Shown here in pieces: positions 1 to 8,278 of a stretch of 50,541 bases of DNA. Every line of letters begins with the position of its first letter. The stretch's first letter is position 1. The stretch spans positions 1-50,541 of the forward strand of contig JAUSOU010000055.1 of the NCBI GenBank assembly GCA_030656095.1. Direction: 5' to 3'. Origin of the DNA: Thermovirgaceae bacterium (GTDB lineage Bacteria; Synergistota; Synergistia; Synergistales; Thermovirgaceae). The position numbers were made by a program, and so were the translations under genes. The notes beneath the pieces are model-generated. The model searched no databases. It saw nothing but the letters and a program-made list of their open reading frames with translations, and had not been told where the DNA came from.

Positions 1-141
1 GTTCGTCGAGGCAGCGTTTTGCCTGCGGCTTCCTTCAGACTCCACCTCGCGGTGGCAGCCCTTGCCGTCCGGCTAGCAGTTCCCCCTGTCGGGCCTGCAG
101 AGGACTTTCACCTCCAAGTCGGTGCGCCCTGCCGGGCGCAC
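1..141 (-). mobile_element. Group IIC intron, 5' end (domain I), truncated by window edge
   Basis: Read on the minus strand from 141 downward, the sequence begins GTGCGCCCGGC and continues with GGTGAAAGTCC, AACTGCTAGCC, GGCAAGGG and GTCTGAAGGAAGC blocks. These match the order of conserved domain I elements of group IIC introns such as the Oceanobacillus iheyensis one, compared from memory. The 5' splice site would be between 142 and 141. It lies directly 3' of a rho-independent terminator hairpin (147-181), the classical target of class C introns. The reverse transcriptase/maturase gene would lie to the left of the window and cannot be seen, so intactness is unknown. Confidence 0.85.
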
Positions 142-146
142 AAATG

Positions 147-181
147 AAACGGAGGGCGGTCATTTTGACCCCCCTCCGTTT
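147..181 (-). terminator. Rho-independent terminator of the envelope operon
   Basis: On the minus strand a perfect 10-bp stem (AAACGGAGGG/CCCTCCGTTT) encloses a loop with a further small stem (GGTC/GACC) and is followed by CATTT. It lies about 40 bp past the stop codon of the last operon gene. The group IIC intron begins five bases after the stem. Confidence 0.8.
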
Positions 182-221
182 GCTGATCAACCGGTCAGTT
201 CGCCTTGAATCCCCGGCTGGT

Positions 222-719
222 TCAATCTTCCGAACCTCCCAGTTCCATTACCATCTGGTCGCCCAGTATTCGGGAAGCCTCGAAAACCCCCTCTTCGCCT
301 TCCCCGGTAGTTGTTTCGAAACCGATGAGACCTACTCCTGTTTCGACATCCACCAGCCTTGCCGAGAGGGTATATGTGTCTCCCATTCCGTTGACGGAAC
401 CCACAATTACATAACGGGCACCGACGTATTTCCCGACCTTGACAGCCGTATCATCGTCAACCAGACCCGAAAGGTTGAGCCTCTGTTCAGCCGCAACTGC
501 GGCGATCTGCCCTTTTTCAACTACGATCCAGCCGCTCTCTTCGGTAAGCCGATTTCTGACCTGTTCGGCCACAGCGCCGCCAAGGAAGAACTGGCAGCCA
601 ATGGACCTGAAATCGGTCACAGCTATGGTCATGTCTGCACGGGCAGACACGGGTGCAAGGGCTACCGTAAAAGAGATGACCAGAAACAGGAACAACCTTC
701 TGAACACCCGTAAAACCAT
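222..719 (-). CDS. Exported CsgG-like domain protein
   Basis: 165-aa protein with an N-terminal signal peptide (hydrophobic residues about 8-22, then ARA), followed by a single CsgG/HfaB-like domain. Visible signatures are an IAVTDF start strand, a [16 protein letters not shown] segment, [10 protein letters not shown] and ARLVDVETG. It is clearly paralogous to the N-terminal half of the gene at 1521-2717 but lacks that protein's TPR part. There is no lipobox cysteine, so unlike curli CsgG it is probably soluble in the periplasm. A GGGG Shine-Dalgarno precedes the ATG. It is the last gene of a nine-gene minus-strand operon and is followed by a strong terminator. Its function is unknown; a scaffold or assembly role in the envelope is inference. 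Confidence 0.8.
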   Translation of the reverse strand: MVLRVFRRLFLFLVISFTVALAPVSARADMTIAVTDFRSIGCQFFLGGAVAEQVRNRLTEESGWIVVEKGQIAAVAAEQRLNLSGLVDDDTAVKVGKYVGARYVIVGSVNGMGDTYTLSARLVDVETGVGLIGFETTTGEGEEGVFEASRILGDQMVMELGGSED

Positions 720-758
720 CAGAGCCGTTCCCCTTTCGTTTTGAATCAGGATATCAGA

Positions 759-1493
759 CTATGCGGCGAAGAAGAAATTCCAGATGGCTGAAGCCACCGC
801 AAGGACCTGCTCCTGAAGCTTTTTGATCGCGTCATCAAGACCCTGGACCTCACCATCGACAAAGACCTTCCCGGAAGCAAAAGCCATATCATTAAGCACT
901 TCCCTGGCCTTTTCAGGCATCTCGGCCTTGGCATAGGCGCGCGCCTTGTGAAATTTAACAACATCGCGAAGCTTTGTCTTGCCCTGCAGTATCCCCTTGG
1001 CGTCCCTTACGGCCACTCTGTCTATCACAGCATCAGCCTTGACACGATCCTCGATCCACTCGATGACCTCGTAGTCTCCCTGACCGCCTGCGTGCAGAGC
1101 CAGTTCTGACGCGGCAAGCGTTCTCAATTTTTCTGTCTCACCCCAGAAGTTTGCAGTCGCGTCGTAACAGCTACCGAGAACATTTTTCATTATCTCCTTG
1201 CCCTTTTCATACTCACCCTGCCTCATATAGCTCGCGGCAACAATGTAGGCGCATGAACAGCTGTCGGTAACATTCCGCGAGATCATCTTCTCACCGCTGC
1301 TCAGGTCGTTACCTTCAAGGTGTCCGTTCTTGACGAAGATCTGGACCAGCTTTTCTGTCTCCTTAGCGTTCTTCTCCTCGACCGAGGAGCCGCCGCCGCC
1401 GCCTCAGCCAAATGCTGTTGCTGATACGAGGAGCATCATCAATACCGCCAATAGCGCTAACGGAAGAAAACCTCTCAAATGTCTTGTCGACAT
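759..1493 (-). CDS. Putative lipoprotein with in-frame UGA at the lipobox position
   Basis: The ATG at 1493 has an AAGGAG Shine-Dalgarno and opens 29 codons of a typical signal peptide ending ATAFG. The next codon is TGA (1406-1404), followed in the same frame by five Gly codons, two Ser codons and 208 further sense codons to TAG at 759. A cysteine at the TGA site would make an ordinary lipoprotein (AFG-C-GGGGSS). The mature part is helical and rich in Glu and Lys, with a cysteine cluster (SCSCAY) and a TPR-like stretch (YMRQGEYEKGKEIM). Explanations are a Cys-to-stop mutation, a sequencing error, or selenocysteine insertion; a SECIS-like hairpin follows the TGA. A restart at the ATG at 1286 would lose the signal peptide. 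No family was recognised. It sits between two CsgG-like genes in the operon. Confidence 0.65.
1374..1406 (-). other. UGA codon with SECIS-like hairpin
   Basis: On the minus strand TGA is followed by 14 nt of GGC repeat and then CTCCTC-GGTC-GAGGAG, a perfect 6-bp stem with a GGUC loop. Bacterial SECIS elements lie just 3' of the UGA, and the E. coli fdhF element also has GGUC in its apical loop at a similar distance. The resemblance may be chance in GC-rich sequence. Confidence 0.3.
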
Positions 1494-1520
1494 CTTTCAC
1501 ACTCTCCTTCGCTAATTACA

Positions 1521-2717
1521 TCATTGAGATTCTATTATCTCTTCGAGCTTTAAAGCCATTTGGGGGTCCATTTCCCTGAGCGCATTGAGCTGCTCCTCCG
1601 CCCCTTTTGAGTTTCCTCTTAGTGCCTGTGCAGTCCCCAGGAGAAGCCTTATATTAGGGTTGCCTGGCTCAAGTTTCACTGCAGGTATCAGCACACCAGC
1701 CGCATCATCCACCGCCCCGACTTCAAGAAGCAGCTGCCCAAGCGACAGATAGGCCGGAACATAGCTCTTGTCTTCCTGGATTGCCATAACAAGCAGGTCA
1801 ACCGCTTCATCCAGGCGATTGCGGTTCTTGTAGGCCTGCCCCTTCAGGAAAAGCGCCTCCACAAGACGCGGATTCAGCTCAAGGGCCCTGTCCAGGGGCG
1901 GTGTGGCCTTGTGGTAATCTCCCATCATGAAATAGGCTTTTCCTACGAGAAGGTGAGCTTCCGCGGAGGTATCATCCCATGTCACCGACTGCTGGGCTGA
2001 GAGCAGTGCATCATTGTAACGCTCCGCCTGGTAATAGACACCGCCGAGTATGAAGCGCAGTATTTCGTTCTTCGGACTTAGCTTTGTCATCTTCTCCCAA
2101 TACGGGATAGACCTTCCGTAGTTACCCAGGTTGTAGTAGCCAAGAGCCTCGTAGAGATAGTAGCGGTAGTCGTCCATAGGAGCTCCTTCCGCCGGAGTAT
2201 CTCCCGAGAAGAATGCAAGCATCTCGGCGGCAAGGTTTCTGGTCGCAAGAGTGACACCGGATTCCCCTTCACGGGATATCTGTTCGAAACTCTTCATGAC
2301 ATTGCCGGTCTCCACGTCTACCAGCCTAGCGGTCAGGACCAGCAGTGTGCCAAACTTGCTGACAGCGCCGAGAATAAAGTATCTGGCGCCTACTAGTTTT
2401 CCCACCTCTACAGCAGTACCCGTCTCCACAACTCCTGCAAGTGACAGCCGCTGCTGTTCGGCCACGGCGTTAAGCTGACCTCTTTCAACGATTGCGATAT
2501 CCCTGTTGCCTATCAGCTCCGTACGCAGAAGCTCGCTGATCGATGTTCCAAGGAAAATGCTTGATCCCTGCGACAGGAACGTATCGACAGCGACAGTAAG
2601 CCCCGAGGCCGACGCCGTTGTCGGAAAAAAGAGCACAAGGATCAGAGTGGCCCATAAGAACCTGAAAAAAGAGAGTCCTCTGCCGTGACCATTAAAGAAG
2701 GAAGTTTTCCTGTTCAT
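1521..2717 (-). CDS. Exported CsgG-like domain plus TPR repeat protein
   Basis: 398 aa from the ATG at 2717, which has a TGGAGG Shine-Dalgarno; a TTG at 2729 is a weaker alternative. Signal peptide at about residues 15-38 ending ASA. A CsgG-like domain at roughly 40-175 ([41 protein letters not shown]) is paralogous to the gene at 222-719. At least five tetratricopeptide-type helical repeats follow to the end (for example EALGYYNLGNYGRSIPYWEK and AYLSLGQLLLEVGAVDDAAG). TPRs usually mediate protein-protein contacts, so this may be a periplasmic scaffold in whatever complex the operon builds. Its exact role is not known. Confidence 0.8.
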   Translation of the reverse strand: MNRKTSFFNGHGRGLSFFRFLWATLILVLFFPTTASASGLTVAVDTFLSQGSSIFLGTSISELLRTELIGNRDIAIVERGQLNAVAEQQRLSLAGVVETGTAVEVGKLVGARYFILGAVSKFGTLLVLTARLVDVETGNVMKSFEQISREGESGVTLATRNLAAEMLAFFSGDTPAEGAPMDDYRYYLYEALGYYNLGNYGRSIPYWEKMTKLSPKNEILRFILGGVYYQAERYNDALLSAQQSVTWDDTSAEAHLLVGKAYFMMGDYHKATPPLDRALELNPRLVEALFLKGQAYKNRNRLDEAVDLLVMAIQEDKSYVPAYLSLGQLLLEVGAVDDAAGVLIPAVKLEPGNPNIRLLLGTAQALRGNSKGAEEQLNALREMDPQMALKLEEIIESQ

Positions 2718-2759
2718 CACTGCCTCCAAAAAGATGGTTTATTTGTCACAGGCAGAATA

Positions 2760-3473
2760 CTAACGCGGCATATCCTGCCAGCGGTGCGACATGGCATCGT
2801 AAATGTATATGCGGTCCGAAGAGTATATCGATACCTTGAAGGGCTCTACTATGCATGCCTGTGGAGCTATGCCCTCTTTCATTACCCATTGATGCAGAGT
2901 CAGGTCGTATATCAAGGCATCGTTTTCATCCCATGCCACTGCAAGGTTGTCTCCAAGTTCTGCATCACCGACCATGAAATCTCCCGCAGTCTGCCAGGTT
3001 TTCAGGACGGGGTCGTAGACCACGAAGGCATCCTCGCAAGTGACTGCAGCCATCCCTCTTGAAATAAGCTGTCCGGTGATCGGAGAGGGCAGTTCGGCGC
3101 TTACGACCCAGCTGTGGTCCGGCGCGCTGTAGACAGCAACGCGCCCCCTCTCCCAGACCAGGGCCAGTTCATCGGAGAGAAGTCCCGACATCGGCGCGAA
3201 TCCCTCCGTGCTCATCCACTGGTGCGTACGAATGTCGTAGACCCATACCGAGTGACTGTTCCATACCAGAGCCAGGTAGTTGTGAGTTCTGTAACCGCTT
3301 GGGTTGAAGTCGTTAAGGATCGAAGGCTGGCCGAGCCCCGGATCGTTGACGCGAACGGTATGTTTGTCCACGAAAAGGCGCACCTCGGCACCGGCCGGCT
3401 GTGGCGTCAGCCAGATAGCAAAAATCCCGGCTGAAATCAGAACAAGGCAAAGCGCTCTCGTTATCTTTTTCAT
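2760..3473 (-). CDS. Exported beta-propeller-like protein
   Basis: 237 aa from the ATG at 3473 (Shine-Dalgarno AAGGAAG). A signal peptide occupies about residues 1-28 (ends PAGA). The rest is made of repeating units of about 40-45 residues with a recurring aromatic pattern: LALVWNSHSVWVYDIRTHQW, LALVWERGRVAVYSAPDHSW, MAAVTCEDAFVVYDPVLKTW, LAVAWDENDALIYDLTLHQW and the final DRIYIYDAMSHRW. The YD...W blades resemble kelch or WD-type beta-propeller strands, but no named family was recognised. Its place in the operon suggests a secreted binding or scaffold protein; this is inference. Confidence 0.7.
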   Translation of the reverse strand: MKKITRALCLVLISAGIFAIWLTPQPAGAEVRLFVDKHTVRVNDPGLGQPSILNDFNPSGYRTHNYLALVWNSHSVWVYDIRTHQWMSTEGFAPMSGLLSDELALVWERGRVAVYSAPDHSWVVSAELPSPITGQLISRGMAAVTCEDAFVVYDPVLKTWQTAGDFMVGDAELGDNLAVAWDENDALIYDLTLHQWVMKEGIAPQACIVEPFKVSIYSSDRIYIYDAMSHRWQDMPR

Positions 3474-3520
3474 GACTATCTTCCTTTCCGTGTTGTATCG
3501 ATCCTGGCTTCGCGCAGGGT

Positions 3521-4330
3521 TCACTGGCGGATCAGCTTGATACGGTTACCCTCGACGGAATCCATGGACAGATCGTTTCTTCCCTGAACAATAGCGCTGG
3601 CCAGAGAATCGGCGCTCCCAGGCCATGATGCCTTTACCACTGCTTTTCCTCCGGAAAAACGCGAGAGGCTGGAATTCTGGCAGCCTGCCCGCGAACAGAG
3701 CTCCACGATAGAGTGGGCTTCCGCGAAAGATCTTATCCCGGTGACCTCGATCTCGAAGAACTGTGTTTGCGCTGAGGATGTCCCTCCGGCACCCGAAGAA
3801 CCACCTTCGATCATCATCCGGGCGGCTTCGCGAGCGGCAGATTCAAGTGCCTTCTGCCCAGCCTCATTTCCCGTATAGCCGATTTCTTTGGCCGAGGCAG
3901 TGTCAGCGAATAATTGCCTTCCGTCGGCTCCCCTGCATGCAGTGATCGCGACAACCGCCGTAGCTGTGAAGAGCCCGAATTCGTTTTTCACGGGTGCGTG
4001 GACCGTTGCTCTTCCTGATACAAGAACGTTGAATCCAAATGTCTGGCTCAACTTGAGGATCGCATCCACATCGCCATCAAGCGCAAGGACGGCTGCCTTG
4101 TTCTTTCTGATGCTTTCCAACTGCTTCTGGTCCACTGCCTTGTAGCCGCCCTGGATCAGACCGTTTATCAGAATAGCCTCCGCCGAACGGGAGTACTGAG
4201 CAGATGCGCTTCGAACCAGAACTGCAATGGTTTTGCCCTTCGGGAGGGGGCCTTCGCCGCTGCCTGCAGAAGGGATAAGGATGGATATCAGCAGGGTTGC
4301 CAAAAGAACCGTGATGATTTTCTTTCTCAA
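3521..4330 (-). CDS. Exported two-domain protein, CsgG/FlgT-middle-like
   Basis: 269 aa from a TTG at 4330, chosen because GGAGGGAGGG lies eight bases upstream; a longer TTG start at 4357 would overlap the preceding gene. Signal peptide to about residue 25. Residues about 30-170 resemble the nucleotide-free Rossmann-like CsgG/TolB/FlgT-middle fold (TIAVLVRSASAQYS, AILKLSQTFGFNVLVSGRA). After a Ser/Gly/Ala linker, residues about 185-269 form a small alpha/beta module (FFEIEVTGI, ELCSRAGC, DSVEGNRIKLI) that resembles the C-terminal module of the 383-aa neighbour. Function unknown. Confidence 0.65.
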   Translation of the reverse strand: MRKKIITVLLATLLISILIPSAGSGEGPLPKGKTIAVLVRSASAQYSRSAEAILINGLIQGGYKAVDQKQLESIRKNKAAVLALDGDVDAILKLSQTFGFNVLVSGRATVHAPVKNEFGLFTATAVVAITACRGADGRQLFADTASAKEIGYTGNEAGQKALESAAREAARMMIEGGSSGAGGTSSAQTQFFEIEVTGIRSFAEAHSIVELCSRAGCQNSSLSRFSGGKAVVKASWPGSADSLASAIVQGRNDLSMDSVEGNRIKLIRQ

Positions 4331-4346
4331 GGTACCCTCCCTCCGC

Positions 4347-4811
4347 TCAACGGACAACCGCGCCGAAAATCACGCACTCATCCAAAAGTTTCTCCAGAGG
4401 CAACGTCAGCCCCACTATGTAATTTTCATCTTTAACTCTTTCGAAATCGATGTGCGCTTCGGCAATTCGTCCGGAAACCTCTATAGACTCGAGTTTCTCG
4501 GGAAGGCCGAAGCGAAGCTCATAAAGGAGAAGCAACAGGTTTCTCCTGGCATCTGTCAGGGCGGCTCTCTGCCCGAGAAGTCTGGCGGAAGGCAATGCGC
4601 CCTTCAGAGGGGCTACGCCTTCAACAGACACCGTGAGGCCAGTCCAGTCAACAAGGCCGAAGCGAAACTCCTGGATCCCTTCCACGGCGCCGTTGTTCTT
4701 CCAGATTTTTTCCATGTTCAAAGGCGAAATCGCCAGTGCCGCCCCGGAAAACCCGAGAAAGAGAGATCCCAGGGTTACCACCGCGATGGCCTGACAGACG
4801 CGGCATCTCAT
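4347..4811 (-). CDS. LPP20-like exported protein
   Basis: 154 aa. N-terminal signal peptide (hydrophobic about 7-25, ending ALA). The mature part has the alternating pattern of LPP20-family proteins: GLTVSVEGVAP, then AALTDARRNLLLLLYELRFG, then a strand-rich end. The ATG overlaps the upstream gene's TGA (ATGA), so translation is probably coupled. Unlike Helicobacter LPP20 it has no lipobox cysteine. It is one of three genes here with an LPP20/FlgT-N-type module. The biological role is unknown. Confidence 0.65.
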   Translation of the reverse strand: MRCRVCQAIAVVTLGSLFLGFSGAALAISPLNMEKIWKNNGAVEGIQEFRFGLVDWTGLTVSVEGVAPLKGALPSARLLGQRAALTDARRNLLLLLYELRFGLPEKLESIEVSGRIAEAHIDFERVKDENYIVGLTLPLEKLLDECVIFGAVVR

Positions 4812-5959
4812 TTGGCCTTCTTGCCTTCCACGCTGTTGGCCGTAAGAGATGTGATCTCTACTCCCAAACCTTCGAGATCAACAGCCAGATCTTCGGCCAT
4901 CTTTTCGGCAACAACATCAAGATCCACCCGGCCTCCCTCGAAAGCCCTCTGGTAGACTGCCGTTACGCCGTCCATGGATTCAAGCTCCTGTTTGATCTTT
5001 CGTAACTGTGAAAAATTAACGCCCTCAATAACCACCTTAATGGTACGTCCGGAAACACTTCCAGTCTGACCGCTTACCAGGACATAGGCAACCTTGTTGA
5101 CAAGGCCTTGAGCTACCGGCTTTGAAGCCGCCTGAAAAGCCTTGACAGCGCCGTCCTGCGCAGACGTTCCTTTGGCTTTCTTCTCGATCAGTTCAGTTCC
5201 AAGGACATAACCAGTCTGGGAGATGATAGCCTTTAACTGAACCTGGGAGCGAACTCCGAAAAGAGTCACGCCTTCTATCTTTTGCTGTGTAAAGGAAAGA
5301 CCCTGAGCCTTGCCGTAAATGATTACATCAGCCCTGAAGGAACGAGCAAGATCCTGGAGCCTGGCTACATCTCCCGTCTCTCTTGCCAGATCCAGCTCCT
5401 TCTGGTCCAGCTTGTCGGCCTGTCCGGGGTCGACAAGAAGATAACCGGCCTTCTCGAAAACCTTCAAGACCTCTCCCTCGACAGTCGAAAGGAATGGGCG
5501 TTCTCCTTCAATGGACTCGTCGATAAGGACCATAACACGTGGGTTTCCGAGAATGTCTATGACTACTGGGCCTAGCACTCCATCCAGAGCTCCGGCCGAG
5601 ACCTGGCAGTCTGCCTCCATGTAATAGATCCCGTCCTCTTCCCATTCCCTGGTGATCTCAAACGATTTGACCAGCCCTTGAGACTGCGAGAAGACCTTAT
5701 CTTTCACAACCTGAAAATCCTTCATCTCGGTTATGCCCTGAACGTAGGCTCCAACACCCTTTTCCAGTGCATCCCTGTAAGTCTGGTTTTTGGCTTCGGA
5801 CCTCGCCTTATCCTTGTTTCCTCCAACAATAGCAGCGGCGCCCTCCGCCTGGACACGGATCATTTCCTCTGCTGAGGCAATAGCCTGGAAACAGAGCAGA
5901 AAACAGAGAATCGCAAATGAGAGAGAAAACAGACTCTTCTTCATGTTTGTCATCGGCAT
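4808..5959 (-). CDS. Exported FlgT-like three-domain protein
   Basis: 383 aa, or 381 or 378 if the ATG at 5953 or 5944 is used; the Shine-Dalgarno AGAGGTAGG fits 5953 best. Signal peptide ends near ASA (about residue 29). Domain 1 (about 33-125) is LPP20/FlgT-N-like (IRVQAEGAAAIVGGNKDKAR, YYMEADCQV). Domain 2 (about 135-300) is CsgG/FlgT-middle-like (PRVMVLIDES, FRADVIIYGKAQG). Domain 3 (about 310-383) is a small alpha/beta module (IKVVIEGVNFSQLRKIKQEL). The architecture recalls the flagellar assembly protein FlgT, but no flagellar genes are nearby, so a flagellar role is not supported. It overlaps both neighbours closely in the operon. Confidence 0.7.
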   Translation of the reverse strand: MPMTNMKKSLFSLSFAILCFLLCFQAIASAEEMIRVQAEGAAAIVGGNKDKARSEAKNQTYRDALEKGVGAYVQGITEMKDFQVVKDKVFSQSQGLVKSFEITREWEEDGIYYMEADCQVSAGALDGVLGPVVIDILGNPRVMVLIDESIEGERPFLSTVEGEVLKVFEKAGYLLVDPGQADKLDQKELDLARETGDVARLQDLARSFRADVIIYGKAQGLSFTQQKIEGVTLFGVRSQVQLKAIISQTGYVLGTELIEKKAKGTSAQDGAVKAFQAASKPVAQGLVNKVAYVLVSGQTGSVSGRTIKVVIEGVNFSQLRKIKQELESMDGVTAVYQRAFEGGRVDLDVVAEKMAEDLAVDLEGLGVEITSLTANSVEGKKAK

Positions 5960-5960
5960 C

Positions 5961-6809
5961 CTACCTCTTCACGACGATTACGCGGCATGGAACCCTGAAG
6001 TCGTACGTGCTGTTGCGAATTTTTGCCGCATCGCTGTTGGAAATGACGATATCAACATTGTAGGGACCTACAGTCTTGAGCGCTTTGACGACCAGTGGTG
6101 CATCGGTTACTCGGGGTTCGACCTTGGCGTGCCCGACCGTCATGTGGTAGGAACAGAGACCGGAGCTCAGAAAGCGCTCCTTATCGACGAAAGAAAGGCT
6201 GTAGACATCCTTCCCCGAACCGTCGACTACCCTGAACGTCATCGCAGGTATAAGCGGAAGATGGCCTGCATCGATAATCAGCCCCGTGTAACGGCTCTTG
6301 GAAGTTGATGGAGCCGGAGGCGGAGGCACTTCCCTGGCCGTCGGTTTCTCGGCCAGTTCCGGCACTACCGCTATCCGTACATCCATGAGTTTTACCCTGC
6401 CCATAACCGTATATATCTCTCCGTCCCAGCTGCCCTCAAGTATCTCCACGTTTTTGATCATTCCCTGAACTTCTGTCCGCACCCTGTCGCTGACCATGTA
6501 GTCGTTCATGGTCGTTCTGGAGTCCACCTGGACACCCTGAAGGAACTCCAGAAGTTTCCGCTGCAGATCTACGGTCGCAGCCCTTCGTGCAAGGAGCTTG
6601 CCCTGAGCAGTATTCTCTTTTCCAGTCGGCGGCAGTCCCTGTCCCGTTGCTTCTATATAATCCTCGGTCCAGTTGATACTCGCCATAAGGCTGTCATCCT
6701 CTACTGTGACGACTCCGGCCTCGTCAAGAGCAAAAACCCGACCCGGAGCAGCACCTGAAAACATCGCAAAAAACGCCGTTATTGCCAACAACAGAACAAA
6801 GCGTTTCAA
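5961..6809 (-). CDS. LPP20-family exported protein
   Basis: 282 aa from a TTG start with AAGGAGGAGA upstream. Signal peptide about 1-28 (ends VFA). The LPP20-type module at about 48-150 is recognisable from YIEATGQGLPP, LLARRAATVDLQRKLLEFLQ and the strand YTVMGRVKLMDVRIAV. A Pro-rich linker (PPPPAPS, about residue 165) leads to a C-terminal domain of about 115 residues beginning YTGLIIDAG, which contains VKALKTVGPYNVDIVISN and ends VPCRVIVVKR. The next gene starts only two bases after the stop. The family has been linked to outer-membrane or surface proteins but has no settled function. Confidence 0.75.
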   Translation of the reverse strand: MKRFVLLLAITAFFAMFSGAAPGRVFALDEAGVVTVEDDSLMASINWTEDYIEATGQGLPPTGKENTAQGKLLARRAATVDLQRKLLEFLQGVQVDSRTTMNDYMVSDRVRTEVQGMIKNVEILEGSWDGEIYTVMGRVKLMDVRIAVVPELAEKPTAREVPPPPAPSTSKSRYTGLIIDAGHLPLIPAMTFRVVDGSGKDVYSLSFVDKERFLSSGLCSYHMTVGHAKVEPRVTDAPLVVKALKTVGPYNVDIVISNSDAAKIRNSTYDFRVPCRVIVVKR

Positions 6810-6894
6810 GAGGAATCTCCTCCTTCTTTATCTCATGCCATACATGGATCACTTCATACTACAGGAAATTCCGGAAAACTGTCCCTTGTTTCAG

Positions 6895-8091
6895 TTAATG
6901 ACTTCCACAATCCCCACCGCCGCCACCACCGCCGGTTTGAGGAGCATCAGGCTTCTTGTACTCTTTCAGGGCAGCCAGGTTCTTTAGATATTCTTTCCCC
7001 TCGGAAGTGCCCAGAAATTCCGCGACCTGCGCCGGGCTCATCTCCTCCCCCGGTGTAGTCCCAATAATTTCATTTCCCGATACTCCGAGGACGTTTACAA
7101 AGACTTCGCCGGGGCTTCCGCCACCTACAATACCAATTATCGCGGTTCCCTGGTTGATCCTGGTCATTGCGTTGTCAATTCCCCCGGGGTCTTTCCCATC
7201 ACCAAGATCATTTGCCAGAGAAACTGCCGCCCCGATATTTGCCGCGGTCCAGACGACTACTGCTCCTACGGCGCCTGCGGTCGACACGGGAGCAGCGACG
7301 ATAAGCGCCACCGTTCCTCCCACGATAGTGCAGGTGAACTTGGTTCCTGCCATAATGTTTTTCCAGTTTTCCTGCCCTACCACATTCCCAATTTTGGTAT
7401 GGACACTGCCTATCGCTCCGGTTACCTTTCCTATGCCGGTGCCAATTGCGTTCTTGACGTAGCTTGCCGCGTTCCCTATAGACGTTGCTGCGCTGGAAAG
7501 GGTGTTCATAAATGAGTTGAAACTGCTTTTGGCAGCCCGGCCAATACCCTGGATCTCCTGTCCAATATACGAATCAGCGGCAGGGTCTCCCGTGAAAGCG
7601 TAGGCCGGAGCTGCAAACAATCCCTCGAGCATGGCCATGATCTCTTCTTTCAGGGCCGGATCTTCAAGACATGCCATTTTAACAAGTTCCACGTTGTCGT
7701 TCAGCCTCTTTGCGGCTCTTTCAAGGACCGCTAGCGACTCCTCCGCATGTGTCAGCCGCGCGAGTATCTCGTTATCAGGAAGGGTCTGCCCATCAAGCGC
7801 CTTAAGGTTTCCAACCGCCAAAGAAGCCTGAGCTCCCGCAAGATGCAAGAATTTGATGGAATCAGCAAGTCGCTGCTTCTGCGACTGCGGGGCGTCCAGA
7901 GAGTAAAGAAGGGCTCCGTCGGAAGACTTGCCGGTTTTTGAGTTCCCCACGACTTTTGGGGCCGGCGCCTGGGTGTTGCTTCCATCCGTGGTCTGGCTAT
8001 CGAAAGTTACCGCTTCCAGAACTCCGGTATTTGCGCCGAGCAAAAGCATGATGATAAGAACTGCGCCAGTAAATTTTCCATATTTTCGCAT
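6895..8091 (-). CDS. Exported Ala/Gly-rich protein of unknown function, first gene of envelope operon
   Basis: 398 aa; ATG with GAGGAGATAGC upstream. Signal peptide about 1-27. Residues about 60-135 are helical, 140-250 contain low-complexity helices (SFNSFMNTLSSAATSIGNAA), and about 250-310 is a long Ala/Gly/Val-rich hydrophobic stretch (CTIVGGTVALIVAAPVSTAG, VWTAANIGAAVSLAND) that could insert in a membrane or self-associate. The C-terminus is a run of seven glycines followed by DCGSH. It is the promoter-proximal gene of the operon and no family was recognised. It could be the cargo or structural protein that the CsgG/LPP20-like proteins serve; this is inference. Confidence 0.75.
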   Translation of the reverse strand: MRKYGKFTGAVLIIMLLLGANTGVLEAVTFDSQTTDGSNTQAPAPKVVGNSKTGKSSDGALLYSLDAPQSQKQRLADSIKFLHLAGAQASLAVGNLKALDGQTLPDNEILARLTHAEESLAVLERAAKRLNDNVELVKMACLEDPALKEEIMAMLEGLFAAPAYAFTGDPAADSYIGQEIQGIGRAAKSSFNSFMNTLSSAATSIGNAASYVKNAIGTGIGKVTGAIGSVHTKIGNVVGQENWKNIMAGTKFTCTIVGGTVALIVAAPVSTAGAVGAVVVWTAANIGAAVSLANDLGDGKDPGGIDNAMTRINQGTAIIGIVGGGSPGEVFVNVLGVSGNEIIGTTPGEEMSPAQVAEFLGTSEGKEYLKNLAALKEYKKPDAPQTGGGGGGGDCGSH

Positions 8092-8278
8092 ATGCTATCT
8101 CCTCGGCTCTCGATGATTTTTTAAACAATATCAGGTATTGACCGATCAGGCAAACCGCCCTGAATTCAGATATTTCCATTCAATTCAGCTTTTTTCACCC
8201 TCTATGAAAAATGTCGATATTCCCGCACGGATCGTGATTTCACGTGACTCCAGGAATGTTTCAAAATTGCTTGGTAAT

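Noticed and set aside
144-744. Plus-strand ORFs of 189 and 101 aa opposite the CsgG-like gene
   Set aside because: Antisense shadows; the minus frame has a signal peptide, family motifs, Shine-Dalgarno and terminator.
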